Of a stretch of DNA of 64,000 bases, positions 54,701-64,000 are shown piece by piece. The position numbers and the translations under genes were made by a program. Source of the DNA: Henckelia pumila (Eukaryota > Streptophyta > Magnoliopsida > Lamiales > Gesneriaceae). How positions within the stretch are numbered: the first letter of the stretch is position 1; each line of letters begins with the position of its first letter. The notes beneath the pieces are model-generated. The model searched no databases and was not told the DNA's origin. It saw only the letters and a program-made list of their open reading frames with translations. The DNA is taken from the NCBI RefSeq assembly GCF_033568475.1, contig NC_133122.1, forward strand, positions 180,935,449-180,999,448. Direction: 5' to 3'.

Positions 54701-55610
54701 AGAATCCCTCTGCTCCTTTCTGTAGCAAACGAGACATGGATAACACAGAAATCAACGGAATTTTGGATCGAGAACCCTTACCGAAAAACTTCCAATCGTC
54801 TGCCATCTCAGGTCTGAATCGAACCACATTCTGAAAGCAATCTACTGTCGCCCTATACTTGGTCAGAGCATCAATCCCGACAATACAGTCAAAATCAGAT
54901 AATCCAAGTACGATGCAGTCAATCTCAATCGAATTCCCTTCGGATTCTATTACACAATTTCGGACCATTCTCACCGAAATAATTCCTCCACCCAAAGGTG
55001 AAGTAATAGAAACAACATCAGATAATGGCTCAGCAAATAAATCATGTATCACAACAAATCTTTCAGAGATGAAACAGTGAGAAGCACCCGTATCAATCAA
55101 AACAAACGCAGGATAACCAAAGATCGAACAGTTACCTGCTATCACGTCATTTGGGGCTGCATTGTCTTGATCCTCTGTCAAGGCAAACACCCTCGCTTGT
55201 TGTCGTGGAGGTTGGTTCTGGTTCTGATTACCTCCCTGAAGAGTCTGCTGTTGAGGTTGAAAGGAATGAACTGCAGAAGCTGATCTCTCGGGCTGAGCTG
55301 GCGGTCGTGAAGAACTGCCGCTCTGAGCTCTATCGGATCCTCCCTGAGGACAGACTCTAGCAAAGTGACCCGGCTGCTGGCAGATATTGCAACTACCAAA
55401 CACGCCTCGACACTGATCACTGGGATGACGTCCTCCACACTTGCTGCACGAAGCTCCAGAAAACCCTGAACTCTGCCCAGAACTGAACTGTCTAGAGCCA
55501 CTGGAACTCGATGAACTGTTACCAGACTTCTTGAAATTCTTCCCCTTTGGCCGATACTGATCTCGCCTGTTTCTGCCACTGTTGCCTCCCTCAAACCTCT
55601 GAGGCTGATT
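51783..55610 (-). pseudogene. Tekay-like pol: protease, RT, RNase H, integrase, chromodomain; broken
   Basis: It continues the gag frame after a TAG. Two zinc knuckles ([27 protein letters not shown]) lie first, then protease [14 protein letters not shown] has [30 protein letters not shown] and catalytic FIDD. A TGA lies at 54012 and a TAG at 53778. RNase H follows ([27 protein letters not shown]). Integrase has HHCC-related sequence, then STAYHPQTDGQSERTIQTLE and LYGKKCRSP. A frameshift lies near 52860 and another near 51970. The last ORF (51783-52061) ends with LVKIQWSRHGVEEATWE, typical of the Tekay chromodomain-like tail thought to guide integration to heterochromatin. Confidence 0.92.
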
Positions 55611-56387
55611 CTACTGCTGATACGGTTGGTACTGATACTGAGACTGTTGAGGTTGAAACTGAACAGGCTGGTTCTGAAAAGATCTCTGCTGCTGCTGAGG
55701 AGCTACCTGATTAACTCGTTGCATCAAGAATCCGGCTTCGGCTCCCTTCGCTTGATCCATAACATCTGCGAAGTTGTTGGGTCTTTCGGTATTGACCAAG
55801 GTAAATATCTCAGGGTTCAAGCCATTGACAAAATGGTCGGCCTTGGCTTCCTCGTTATCTGCAACGTGAGGTGCAAACCTCAAGAGACTATCAAATTTAC
55901 TCACATAGTCCTCAATGCTCAAGTTCCCTTGTTTCAGATTCGCAAATTCGGCACCCTTTTCCTTTCGATACGAGACAGGAAAGAAACGCTTGAAGAACTC
56001 GGCCTTGAACAAACTCCAAGTGATAACGGTGCCTCGATTCTCATTGGCCCTCTTGGTCGTGGTCCACCAATTCTTGGCAACACCCTGCAACTGATGACTG
56101 ACTAACCTGATTCTGCGGTCATCGGTATAGTCGAGGGAATCAAAGAGCTCATCCATTTCATCTAGCCAACTTTCACAAGCAACGGAGTTCTCGGTACCCG
56201 TTAAAGTAGGCGATCGGAAAGATCGAAACCTCTTCAGTAGAATCTCCATCGGGGTTGCAGTTGCATCAAACTGATCCATTCCAGTACTACCCTGATCATT
56301 CTGAGGAGTTATCACTGGCGGCGGATTCTCAGTAGAAGAAGGAGTCAAAGGTGGTTGATTCCTTCTCAAAGATCGTCGAGGTGCCAT
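55611..56387 (-). pseudogene. Tekay-like gag, ended by a nonsense codon
   Basis: Starts MAPRRSLRRNQPPLTPSSTE. It contains the gypsy gag core (NWWTTTKRANENRGTVITW, FKRFFPVSYRKEKGAEF, YVSKFDSLLRFAP), then a glutamine-rich linker. TAG 55611-55613 stands where the frame is otherwise open into the zinc knuckles, so it is a mutation rather than a natural end. Confidence 0.9.
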
Positions 56388-56708
56388 CTGATATCAAGGG
56401 GTTAGGATACAATATCTCAAACTCAATCTCAATACCTCGGTATCCAAAACTCCGCTCTGAGAACTCATGAATCTCAATGATATACAGTGACAAATATATA
56501 TCACATAATTCATGCTTTATAAATTAAACCACAACTCATGTAATTCAATTAATCCAAGAATCAATAAAGCATGCTCGCACGTATATATAAAAAAAATATA
56601 GTCATTTAATTAAATCGATCACATGCGAGAATTCAATTCATGCGGACTCGATCTACCCCGCTCACTCTAATTCAAATCCAAGAATCTTATCTCTCTGATA
56701 CCACTTAA

Positions 56709-57302
56709 TGTCAGACCCCGATTCTAATCTTCTAAACTCGAATAATTAAACAAAATCGAACATAATAAGCCGCGGAAAACGAATCAAATTTTTTTTTTTT
56801 TAAAAGAAGCCTCGCGCCTGCGCGAGGTCATCACCTTGCGCGCGCGCAGGCTACGCGAACAGAGACTCGCGGAGATGCTCGCGCCCGCGCGAGAAGGGAG
56901 CTTGCGTGCGCGCGGGCAAAATCTCCCGAGCCTCTCAAACTCCTTGCGCGCGCGCGAGGTGTTGCCTCGCCCGCGCGCAGGCAAAATGGGCAAAGGAGTC
57001 GAGGAGCCTGCAAAACAACCAACAAGGCAATTCTAAACATTTCAAGTTCAAACATAATACAAATCAATATTTAGAACATGCCAAATCTAGGTTCTGCCCA
57101 AAATACAATAGCCAGTCGAGTTTAATAAATGAGTTCCACCGACTCAACAAAACTAATACAATTCCAAATAGACTCGACCCTACGACCCGGAGTCTCACTT
57201 CTATCAATCTCACCCCCAAGCTAAATATCAAAACGATCCTCAATCACTAAAAACTCTGATTATCTTGATTAAACTCAATTATAATAAAATCGGGGCATTA
57301 CA
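56709..57302 (-). repeat. Tekay-like 5' LTR
   Basis: 594 bp, very close to the 3' LTR, ending at the primer site tggtatcagagag (- strand). Confidence 0.93.
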
Positions 57303-60185
57303 ATTGGATATGAAATGAATATTGCCAATAAATTTACAGCAAAATATATATCAGGTCTAGTGCAATTTGCAAGATACATAAGGGCACCAATGACACTTAG
57401 ATATGGTACTTCTGGACCAAGAATAACTTCATCATCTTCACATGGATGGAATGGATCCTTTTCTATGTTTAATGATCTTACAACCATTGGAGTACTTAAT
57501 GGATTTGATTTATCCATATTAAAACGTTTAAGGATCTTTTCTGTATAATTTTCCTGGTGAACAAAAATTTCACATTCTTTTTGTTCGATTTACAAACCCA
57601 AACAATACTTGGTTTTTCCAAGATCCTTCATTTCGAATTCTTCCTTCAAGTACATCATAACTTCTTGAATTTCTTTATTCGTTCCAATGATGTTTAAATC
57701 ATCAACATATACAACAATAATTACACATCCGAATGTTGTTTTCTTGATGAAAACACAAGGGCATATTGGATCATTTACATATCCCTTTTTCAACAAGTGC
57801 TCACTTAGCCGATTATACCACATTCGGCCGGATTGCTTTAACCCATATAATGATCTTTGCAATTTTACAGAATAAAATTCTCTGGGTTTTGAACTTTGTG
57901 CTTCAGGCATCTTAAATCCTTCAGGAATTTTCATGTATATATCACTATCAAGTGATCCGTATAAGTAAGTTATAACAACATCCATAAGACACATTTCCAA
58001 ATTTTCAGATACTGCCAGACTAATCAAATATCTAAACGTAATTGCATCCATAACAGGAGAATACGTTTCTTCATAATCAATTCCAGGCCTTTGAGAAAAA
58101 CCTTGTGCAACAAGTCTAGCTTTATATCTGACTATTTCATTTTTCTCATTTCGCTTTCGAATAAAAACCATTTGTATCCAACAGGTTTTACACCTTCAGG
58201 TGTGAGGACTATAGGTCCAAAAATATTACGTTTATTTAGCGAATCCAATTCAACCTGGATGGCATCTTTCCATTTGGCCCAATCATGACGAGTTTTACAT
58301 TCACCAAAAGATTTTGGTTCATGATCCTCATTTTCATTTATGATGTCACAAACCACATTATAATAAAATATCTCATCAATATCTTCTATATCTTTTCGGT
58401 TCCATATTTTTCCAGTATTAATATAATTGATAGAGATTTCACGATTCTCGTCAGTTTGTGGTTTTGACAGAACATTTTCATCATCAGGTGTTTCTTCTGG
58501 AACAACATTTTCTATTTTATGATCATCGTGTTTCTCTATGCCTTTTCTTTTCCGAGGATTTTTATCCTTGGAACCGACTGGCCTTCCACGCTTCAAGCGT
58601 TTTATGACATCATGAGTGTCTTCAATTTGTTTCTTTGGAATTTTAATTCGAGCAGGGGCATTTACAGCATGCATATATGATTTTGTTACCCCTTTTGTGT
58701 CTGCAAATTCATCTGGAATTTGATTTGCACTTCTTTGCAAGTGCACAATTTGCTGTATATCTTTCTCACATTGTTTGGTCATTGGATCCAAATGTAACAA
58801 TGATGGTACATACCATGTGATTTATTTTTCGATGTGTTTCTTTTCTCCCTCTAACATTGGGAAGATTTCTTCATTAAAATGACAATCAGCAAAACGTGCT
58901 GTAAACACATCGCCTGTTTGAGGCTCAATATATCGAATGATTGATGGGCTATCATAACCGATATAAATACCGATTTTTCTTTGAGTACTTATTTTTGATC
59001 GTTGAGGTGGTGCAATAGGCACATACACCATACATCCAAAAATTCTCAGATGAGAAATATTTGGTTCTTTACCAAATGCAAGCTGCAATGGGGAGAATTT
59101 ATGATGTGCACTTGGTCTGATGTGAATTAATGCCGCAACATGTAAAATTGCATGTCCCCATATAGAAATAGGGAGTTTTGTTCTCATAATAATTGGTCTA
59201 GCAATCAGTTGTAGACGTTTAATCAATGATTCAGCTAATCCATTCTGTGTATGAACATTAGTAACATGATGTTCAACAGTAATTCCCATTGACATACAAT
59301 AGTTATTGAAAGTTTGGGAAGTAAATTCTCCAGCATTATCAAGTCTTATTTTCTTGATTGTATAATCGGAAAATTGATTCCGCAATTTTATTATTTGAGT
59401 CATTAATCTTGCAAATGCCACATTCCGAGTTGACAATAAGCATACATGTGACCATCTGCTGGAGGCATCGATCAATACCATAAAATATCGAAATGGTCCA
59501 CATGATGGATGAATTGGCCCACAAATATCACCCTGAATACGTTCAAAAAATATGGGTGATTTTATTTGGATTTTAGCTGGCGATGGTCTTATGATAAGTT
59601 TTCCAAGAGAACATGCTTTACATTAAAATTATTATTTTGAAAGATCTTTTGGTCTTTCAATGGATGACCATGTGTATTTTCAATAATTCTTCGCATCATT
59701 ATTGAACCAGGATATCCCAATCGATCATGCCAATTGATTAATATTGAAGAACTATTAACCACCATATTTGATTCGATTGGCCTTATATGTGTATAATGCA
59801 ATCCAGTAGGGAGCATTGATAATTTTTCAACCACATATTTCTTTCCTGATTTATATGTGGTAAGACACATATATTTATGATTTCCATCAGTTATCGTCTC
59901 AGTATCATATCCATGAGAATATATGTCATTAAAACTCAACAAATTTCTTTTTGATCCTGGTGAATATAAAACATCATTTATCAAAACTTTTGTACCATTA
60001 GGTAACAAAAAATGTGCTTTTTCACAACCTTCAATCAAGTCTACAGGACCTGATATTGTATTCACCATTGTTTTTGTTGGTTTTAATTCCAAAAAATATC
60101 TTTTATCTCGGAGAATGGTGTGTGTTGTACCACTATCGGGTATGCAAACTTTCATGGGTTTATCTTTGCTCATAGCATTTTCCAT
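57303..60185 (-). pseudogene. E3 pol 5' part (protease, integrase, RT), frameshifted
   Basis: Begins MENAMSKDKPMKVCIPDSGT (60185). It runs to a frameshift near 59620. Integrase continues in 59524-58822 (KIRLDNAGEFTSQ, TQNGLAESLIKRL), and the basic tail with GRPVGSKDKNPRKRK lies in 58800-58132. RT is open at 58171-57590 (MDVVITYLYGSLD, YVDDLNIIG) and continues in 57517-57303 to the gypsy junction. At least four frame changes or stops. Confidence 0.9.
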
Positions 60186-60321
60186 ACTTCAAAAAAAATG
60201 CAATAAAGAAAATCAAGGATAATATATATATGCAAAGTATAGCATGTTTCATAAGAATGCATGAAAAATATAGCATGTTACATTTCAGTCCCACCCAATA
60301 TATTAATCAATATTCTCGAAA

Positions 60322-60847
60322 TCATTTGAAAAAATCGGCAGCATTGAAATAAGTTGAACAACTTAAATGGTTACTGTTTTCAACAAAATTGGTCTCTTTT
60401 TCTTTCCCCTTTATCGATACTTTAAAGAGCTTACATAAGTGCTCAGGGGTACGTGACCAATGTCTTGGAGTGCCACATTTATAACAAACACTCTCATATC
60501 TTTTTGAGTGATTTTTATTTTCACTCATATTTTCATGCTGCCTTTTTGGGTGGTTCGTGACGTTCTTTTGAGATTAGTTATTGAAGTAACTATCTTGATT
60601 ATTTTCATATCCACGGCCGTAACCACGACCGCGATCATTTCTACGTCCACGTTCATGACCACATCCTCGGCCTCGACCAAAATCTAGTTTATGCCTTTGA
60701 TTTTGGTTTTCATTTTTACTTACGACATTTGCTTCTGAAAATGCCGTAGATACATTGGGTCGGGATTGATGATTTTTTATTAACAATTATTTGTTCTTTT
60801 CTAGTGATATCGAGAGCAACGAATTTAAGCTTTGTCAAATTTGACAT
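60322..60847 (-). pseudogene. E3 gag with large internal deletion
   Basis: The start (MSNLTKLKFVALDIT) is fused almost directly to the Gly-Arg-rich region, so about 450 bp present in E2 are missing. The knuckle keeps CYKCGTPRHW but has lost the final cysteine region. It is separated from pol by about 135 nt, as in E2. Confidence 0.8.
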
Positions 60848-60875
60848 GGCGGTACTAGAAAAATAACAATGCATT

Positions 60876-61058
60876 TTATAAGTTAATTTTCATTAATATG
60901 ACAATACAAAATAATGGATAAATGACGAGTACAAGTATGTTTAAAAATAGATGAAAAGTGTGTGGTGGATAATCGCCGGTGAGTACAAGACTCGTGAACA
61001 TGATGATCATAATCGTTATGAAAAATAGCCTTAGAATAGTCATCATCTTCATCTTCAA
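60876..61058 (-). CDS. small ORF in the E3 leader, signal-peptide-like
   Basis: 60 aa starting MKMKMMTILRLFFITIMIIM, homologous to the 55-aa ORF of E2. A hydrophobic core is followed by LVLTGDYPPHTF. The TATA box (61130-61139) and the AACGG-type boxes (61152-61180) lie 80-120 bp upstream. Confidence 0.4.
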   Translation of the reverse strand: MKMKMMTILRLFFITIMIIMFTSLVLTGDYPPHTFHLFLNILVLVIYPLFCIVILMKINL

Positions 61059-61264
61059 AAAAACCGAGGAGAAAATATTTTGAGAGAAAGAGTGAATTTT
61101 GTTGTGATTGAAAATGAGTTTGAGAGAACATATTTATAGGGCAAAAAATAGCCGTTTATGACCATTTGTGACCGTTGGGGGTAAAAAAAAATGATTGTGT
61201 TGAAAAAACAGTTGTGATAATCATGCGATGCATATAATGATAATCATAATTAAATAATTATGTA

Positions 61265-61720
61265 TATCATATCACTTTATTATAAGGTCGGTGCCGTAGA
61301 CATTTTTTTATATAATATTGTAAAATTATACAAATATAATTAGTATAAAGTCAGGTATAGTATATCATATCACATTATTATAAGATCGGTGTCACAGACA
61401 ACTTTTTATATAATATTGTGAAATTATACAAATATAGTTAGTATAAAGTCAGGTATAGTATATCATATCACATTATTATAAGATCGGTGTCACAGACAGC
61501 CTTTTATATAATATTGTGAAATTATACAAATATGGTTAGTATATAATACACAATAATATATATCATATCACGTTATTATAAGATCAGTGTCATAGACAAC
61601 CTTTTATATAATAACATGAAATTATATATTAATATAGTTAGTATATATATATATAATAAATATATTTCATATCACGTTATTATAAGATCGGTGTCATAGA
61701 CAGCCTTTTATATAATAACA
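61265..61720 (-). repeat. five tandem hairpin units in the E3 leader
   Basis: Units of about 97-104 bp of the same type as in E2 (- strand: ttatataaaaggctgtct, tgacaccgatcttataataa). One more unit than E2. Confidence 0.85.
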
Positions 61721-61864
61721 TGAAATTATATATTAATATATATACATAAAAAAATATATAAACAATAAAATAAATATACTTACTTGTTGAATATTTTTGA
61801 CTTCTTTTTGTGTTTTGGAGCGTCGGAAATTATAGAGAACTTTCGAGTGATCGTGCTGATAACG

Positions 61865-62113
61865 TGTTGTAAAAAAGTAAAAATTTATGGTAAAAAGTAA
61901 AAACTCCAAAACTCAAAATATATCAAACTCTACACTTTATAATATTTTTCTCTCAACTCAATTGTATTTTTCATCACAAATGAAGACCTATTTATAGATC
62001 CACATTTGAGATTAGTCCAAAAATTAATATATCATCATCTACATCATCACACACTAATTTTCAACATTTTACAACTCAATATTCAACAATAATAAAATAA
62101 TATATTTTCAACA
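61865..62113 (-). repeat. E3 5' LTR
   Basis: 249 bp, TGTTGAAAAT to ACAACA on the - strand, with a tctataaatag TATA box. Nearly identical to the 3' LTR apart from small indels. Confidence 0.9.
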
Positions 62114-62296
62114 AAACTTTTATTTTATAAATCTTAAAATTACATTACACATTTTTTGTCAATTTATTTTATTTCATTCTTAAATATATTTATTTCTCAT
62201 TATTATTTTTCAAATATATTTTTTGGTACAGGTGATAGCATGTGATTATGGAGACTTTTGATGTCAAAGTAATTCATTTGGGAAAATAGTTTTTCA

Positions 62297-62522
62297 ATCC
62301 GTTAACTTGTCATTTTTTTGTTTTGGTTAATTAATTTTTCAGAGTTTGGTTTTGACACACTTACTTCTAATTTTCGATTATTTTGGTCTAACTATTGACG
62401 TGACAAACTGTCACGTCAGCAATTGAACTAAAATAACAGAAAATTAAAAGTTAGTATATCAAAACCAAAATTTAAAAATTTAATGGACCAAAACAAAAAA
62501 ATGGACAAGATAATAAGAAAAA
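62297..62522. mobile_element. foldback MITE
   Basis: The two halves are inverted copies of each other. They meet at the near-perfect palindrome gacgtgacaaactgtcacgtc (about 62396-62416). Arms share ttttttgttttggt, ttttggttttga and acttctaattttc-type blocks. No coding capacity. TSD not clear. Confidence 0.75.
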
Positions 62523-62618
62523 AATCATTTTCTCATTCATTTTACGGATTTTTATTTATTTTCTATGCTAAATTCGTGACATCATTGTCATACATTACAT
62601 CATTAATTTCTTTAATTT

Positions 62619-62870
62619 AAAAAGAGTTGACCCTGAAGGGGACCCCATCTTACATGAGTCAGAGACACATTGGCTCATGCGGGGGTTAAATCGAGGGATG
62701 CGCACGAACGACAGAGACCTGAAGGAGGGAGCAACATGACCAACCCCCAGAGTATACCCCACAGTATTTCAGCAGGGAATATGCTCCACACGAAGATCGA
62801 ACCCGCAACGCTGAGAAATTTTTTCCCACGTCACCTCAGGCCTTACCAATTCGTCTATGCCCCTGTGGGT
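62619..62870 (-). mobile_element. tRNA-derived SINE
   Basis: On the - strand an A-box-like tagacgaattggtaagg is followed about 40 bp later by a B box gggttcgatc. The TSD of 17 bp has two mismatches: attaatttctttaattt (62602-62618) and attaattgctttaattt (62871-62887). It is a different family from the SINE upstream of VPS35. Confidence 0.82.
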
Positions 62871-62887
62871 ATTAATTGCTTTAATTT

Positions 62888-63340
62888 TTGTGTGTAGATT
62901 CATTTTGATGCGTTAAAAAATTTAACATCAATTAAATTACCTCGAACCGATAATCAACAAATCAATTTCTTCAATAAACCGAGCCGAATGATCCCAAAAT
63001 ATTTCTGTGTATCAAAGAAACATGTGAGATGGCTCGCCCGAAGGTGAAGCCACTCCGACGCTCAAGTCAGTATAGGATTCAATAAAAATGGTATGGAAAG
63101 CGTATAGAAAAGATATCATACCATTATGGAGATATCCGGATTCCGTTGTTCCAACATATAAGTAAAGATATGATATGATTTTTCTCATATCATCCATACT
63201 ACCTTCCGGAGAGAAGTGACGACGAGTGAAACGAGGAGGAACTTTGAAGTGATTGAATTTATATTTTAGAGCATAAAGACAACATTCTGGTTGTTTGCAA
63301 TTTCCTTTGAGCATTCACGATGGAGTGAACTTATATGGTG
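62888..63340. other. intergenic, no gene seen
   Basis: No recognisable coding or mobile sequence. Confidence 0.4.
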
Positions 63341-63341
63341 C

Positions 63342-63745
63342 CGAGATGGTCGGGCTTGTGATTTTTGCCAAGTTAATGGACTTGTCTTCATTGTCAAGTT
63401 AATGAGTTTATAGTGCCGAGCTGGTCGGTCTTTTGGGAGAGGCCACGAGTGGTGTGGACTTACATGTTGTCGAACTGGTCGGGCTTTTGATGGAGGCCAC
63501 GAGTGCCATGGGCATACACGTTGCCGAACTGGTCGGGCTTTTGAGGGAGGCCACGAGTTGCGTGGGATATGCCAAGCTGGTCGGGCTTTTGAGTTGACCA
63601 CAAATTGCGTGGTATGTGCCGATCTTGGTCGGACTTTTGAGTTGACGACAAATTGCGTGGTATGTACCAAGTTTGGTCGAGCTTTTGAGTTGATCACAAA
63701 ATGCATGATATGTGCCGAGCTTGGCCGGACTTATAAAGTGTCGAG
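63342..63745 (+). repeat. minisatellite, about eight units of 48-55 bp
   Basis: Each unit contains a variant of tgccgagctggtcgggcttttgag followed by ggccacgagt or gaccacaaattgcgtgg. All six-frame ORFs here (up to 146 aa) are translations of this repeat. It is probably part of a larger LTR that leaves the window. Confidence 0.85.
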
Positions 63746-63756
63746 ACATAGATTGA

Positions 63757-63905
63757 GTCTTACTGCTAGATTGCATGTCCGATGTCATAGAATAGGGCCT
63801 TATTGCAAGATTGCACGCTCGATGTCGTAGAATAGGGCCTTATTGCAAGATTGCATGTCCGCTATAATAGAATTAGTTCTTACTGCAAGATTGGATGTCC
63901 GATGT
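63757..63905 (+). repeat. second minisatellite, about four units of 48-50 bp
   Basis: Units read cttattgcaagattgcatgt, ccgatgtcatagaataggg with small changes. It directly follows the first minisatellite. Confidence 0.85.
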
Positions 63906-64000
63906 CTGTAAAAAAACCCAAACAAAGGTACAAGGCAATAGAAATCAAATACGATATTGGGATAATTAAACGCATGACTTCACATAAAAAATTTATTGTG

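Larger units (their letters stand above)
51103..57302 (-). mobile_element. Ty3/gypsy chromovirus, Tekay/Del type, nested in E3
   Basis: LTRs 56709-57302 (5') and 51103-51694 (3') start TGTAATGCCCCG and end CGGGGTCTGACA. A tRNA-Met primer site (tggtatcag, - strand, about 56697-56705) follows the 5' LTR. A polypurine tract (cttagagggggagaat) precedes the 3' LTR. The order gag, protease, RT, RNase H, integrase and a C-terminal chromodomain-like segment defines a chromovirus. The LTRs are nearly identical and each has a CG-rich block with GCGCGCGC runs. No 5-bp TSD matches (tttaa against attgg), so a small change occurred at the junction. Confidence 0.93.
60855..61783 (-). other. candidate leader intron of E3
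   Basis: On the - strand a consensus donor CAA|GTAAGTAT lies at 61783 and the acceptor ttatttttctag ends at 60855, 8 nt before the gag ATG. The positions match E2. It holds the hairpin repeats, the AACGG/TATA block and the small ORF. Confidence 0.5.
50081..62113 (-). mobile_element. Ty1/copia retrotransposon E3, same family as E2, split by a gypsy element
   Basis: LTRs at 61865-62113 (5') and 50081-50343 (3') have the palindromic family ends TGTTG...CAACA, with mutations. The TSD aaact is perfect (50076-50080 and 62114-62118). The primer region cgttatcagcacga follows the 5' LTR. The pol region is cut by the Tekay-like element at 51103-57302, between RT and RNase H. Gag has a large internal deletion and pol has several frameshifts, so it is dead. 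Confidence 0.93.

Noticed and set aside
62619..62870. tRNA gene on the - strand
   Set aside because: A and B boxes are present, but no cloverleaf, acceptor stem or anticodon arm is visible, and 17-bp direct repeats flank the unit, as for a SINE. The same holds for 29493-29716.
63266..63788. ORFs of 100-146 aa as repeat proteins
   Set aside because: Several frames on both strands are open because the minisatellite unit lacks stops. The encoded repeats differ by frame and none has supporting context.

Overview
This 64-kb window is plant nuclear DNA, almost certainly from a eudicot. It is AT-rich and intron-bearing, and it is dominated by nested transposable elements. I recognise one apparently intact host gene: VPS35, a retromer core subunit, on the + strand at 29999-39433. 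It has 22 exons whose lengths sum to 2373 nt (790 codons plus stop), the usual length of plant VPS35. A second host-derived locus is a decayed LARP1-type (La-related protein) pseudogene on the - strand at 8869-10743.

Layout. (1) 722-6827: Ty1/copia element E1 with 5-bp target-site duplications (TSDs), near-identical LTRs and a broken polyprotein. (2) 7.4-13.36 kb: microsatellite, a GGGTT-rich remnant, the LARP1 pseudogene and an L1-type LINE remnant split by an LTR-like insert. (3) 13363-22072: a four-layer nest. The LINE remnant holds an outer long-TIR Mutator-like element (10-bp TSD), which holds an inner Mutator-like element (9-bp TSD), which holds a nearly complete endogenous caulimovirid genome. 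The viral copy keeps its primer-binding site, promoter, leader, an open RT-RNase H frame and an open 457-aa terminal ORF; its capsid, movement and protease regions are broken. (4) 22882-29068: copia element E2 (+ strand). (5) VPS35, with a SINE 282 bp upstream of its ATG and a 751-bp non-autonomous hAT element in intron 14. (6) 40914-48216: a probable solo LTR carrying a LARD-like element (LTRs of 3.07 and 2.11 kb around a 1-kb interior with a coiled-coil ORF), which itself carries a PIF/Harbinger-like MITE. (7) 50081-62113: copia element E3 (- strand, same family as E2, TSD aaact), split by a 6.2-kb Ty3/gypsy chromovirus of Tekay/Del type. (8) 62.3-64 kb: foldback MITE, a second SINE and two minisatellites.

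The points most worth a second look are: the virus-in-transposon nest and the leader folding signals of that viral copy; the E2/E3 copia family, whose leader looks like an intron holding tandem hairpins plus a promoter-like block (three 10-bp-spaced AACGG boxes and a TATA box) in front of a small secretory-signal-like ORF; and the LARD with its own coiled-coil ORF. All positions and motifs were read by eye. Families were named from remembered protein signatures, and no database search was run.
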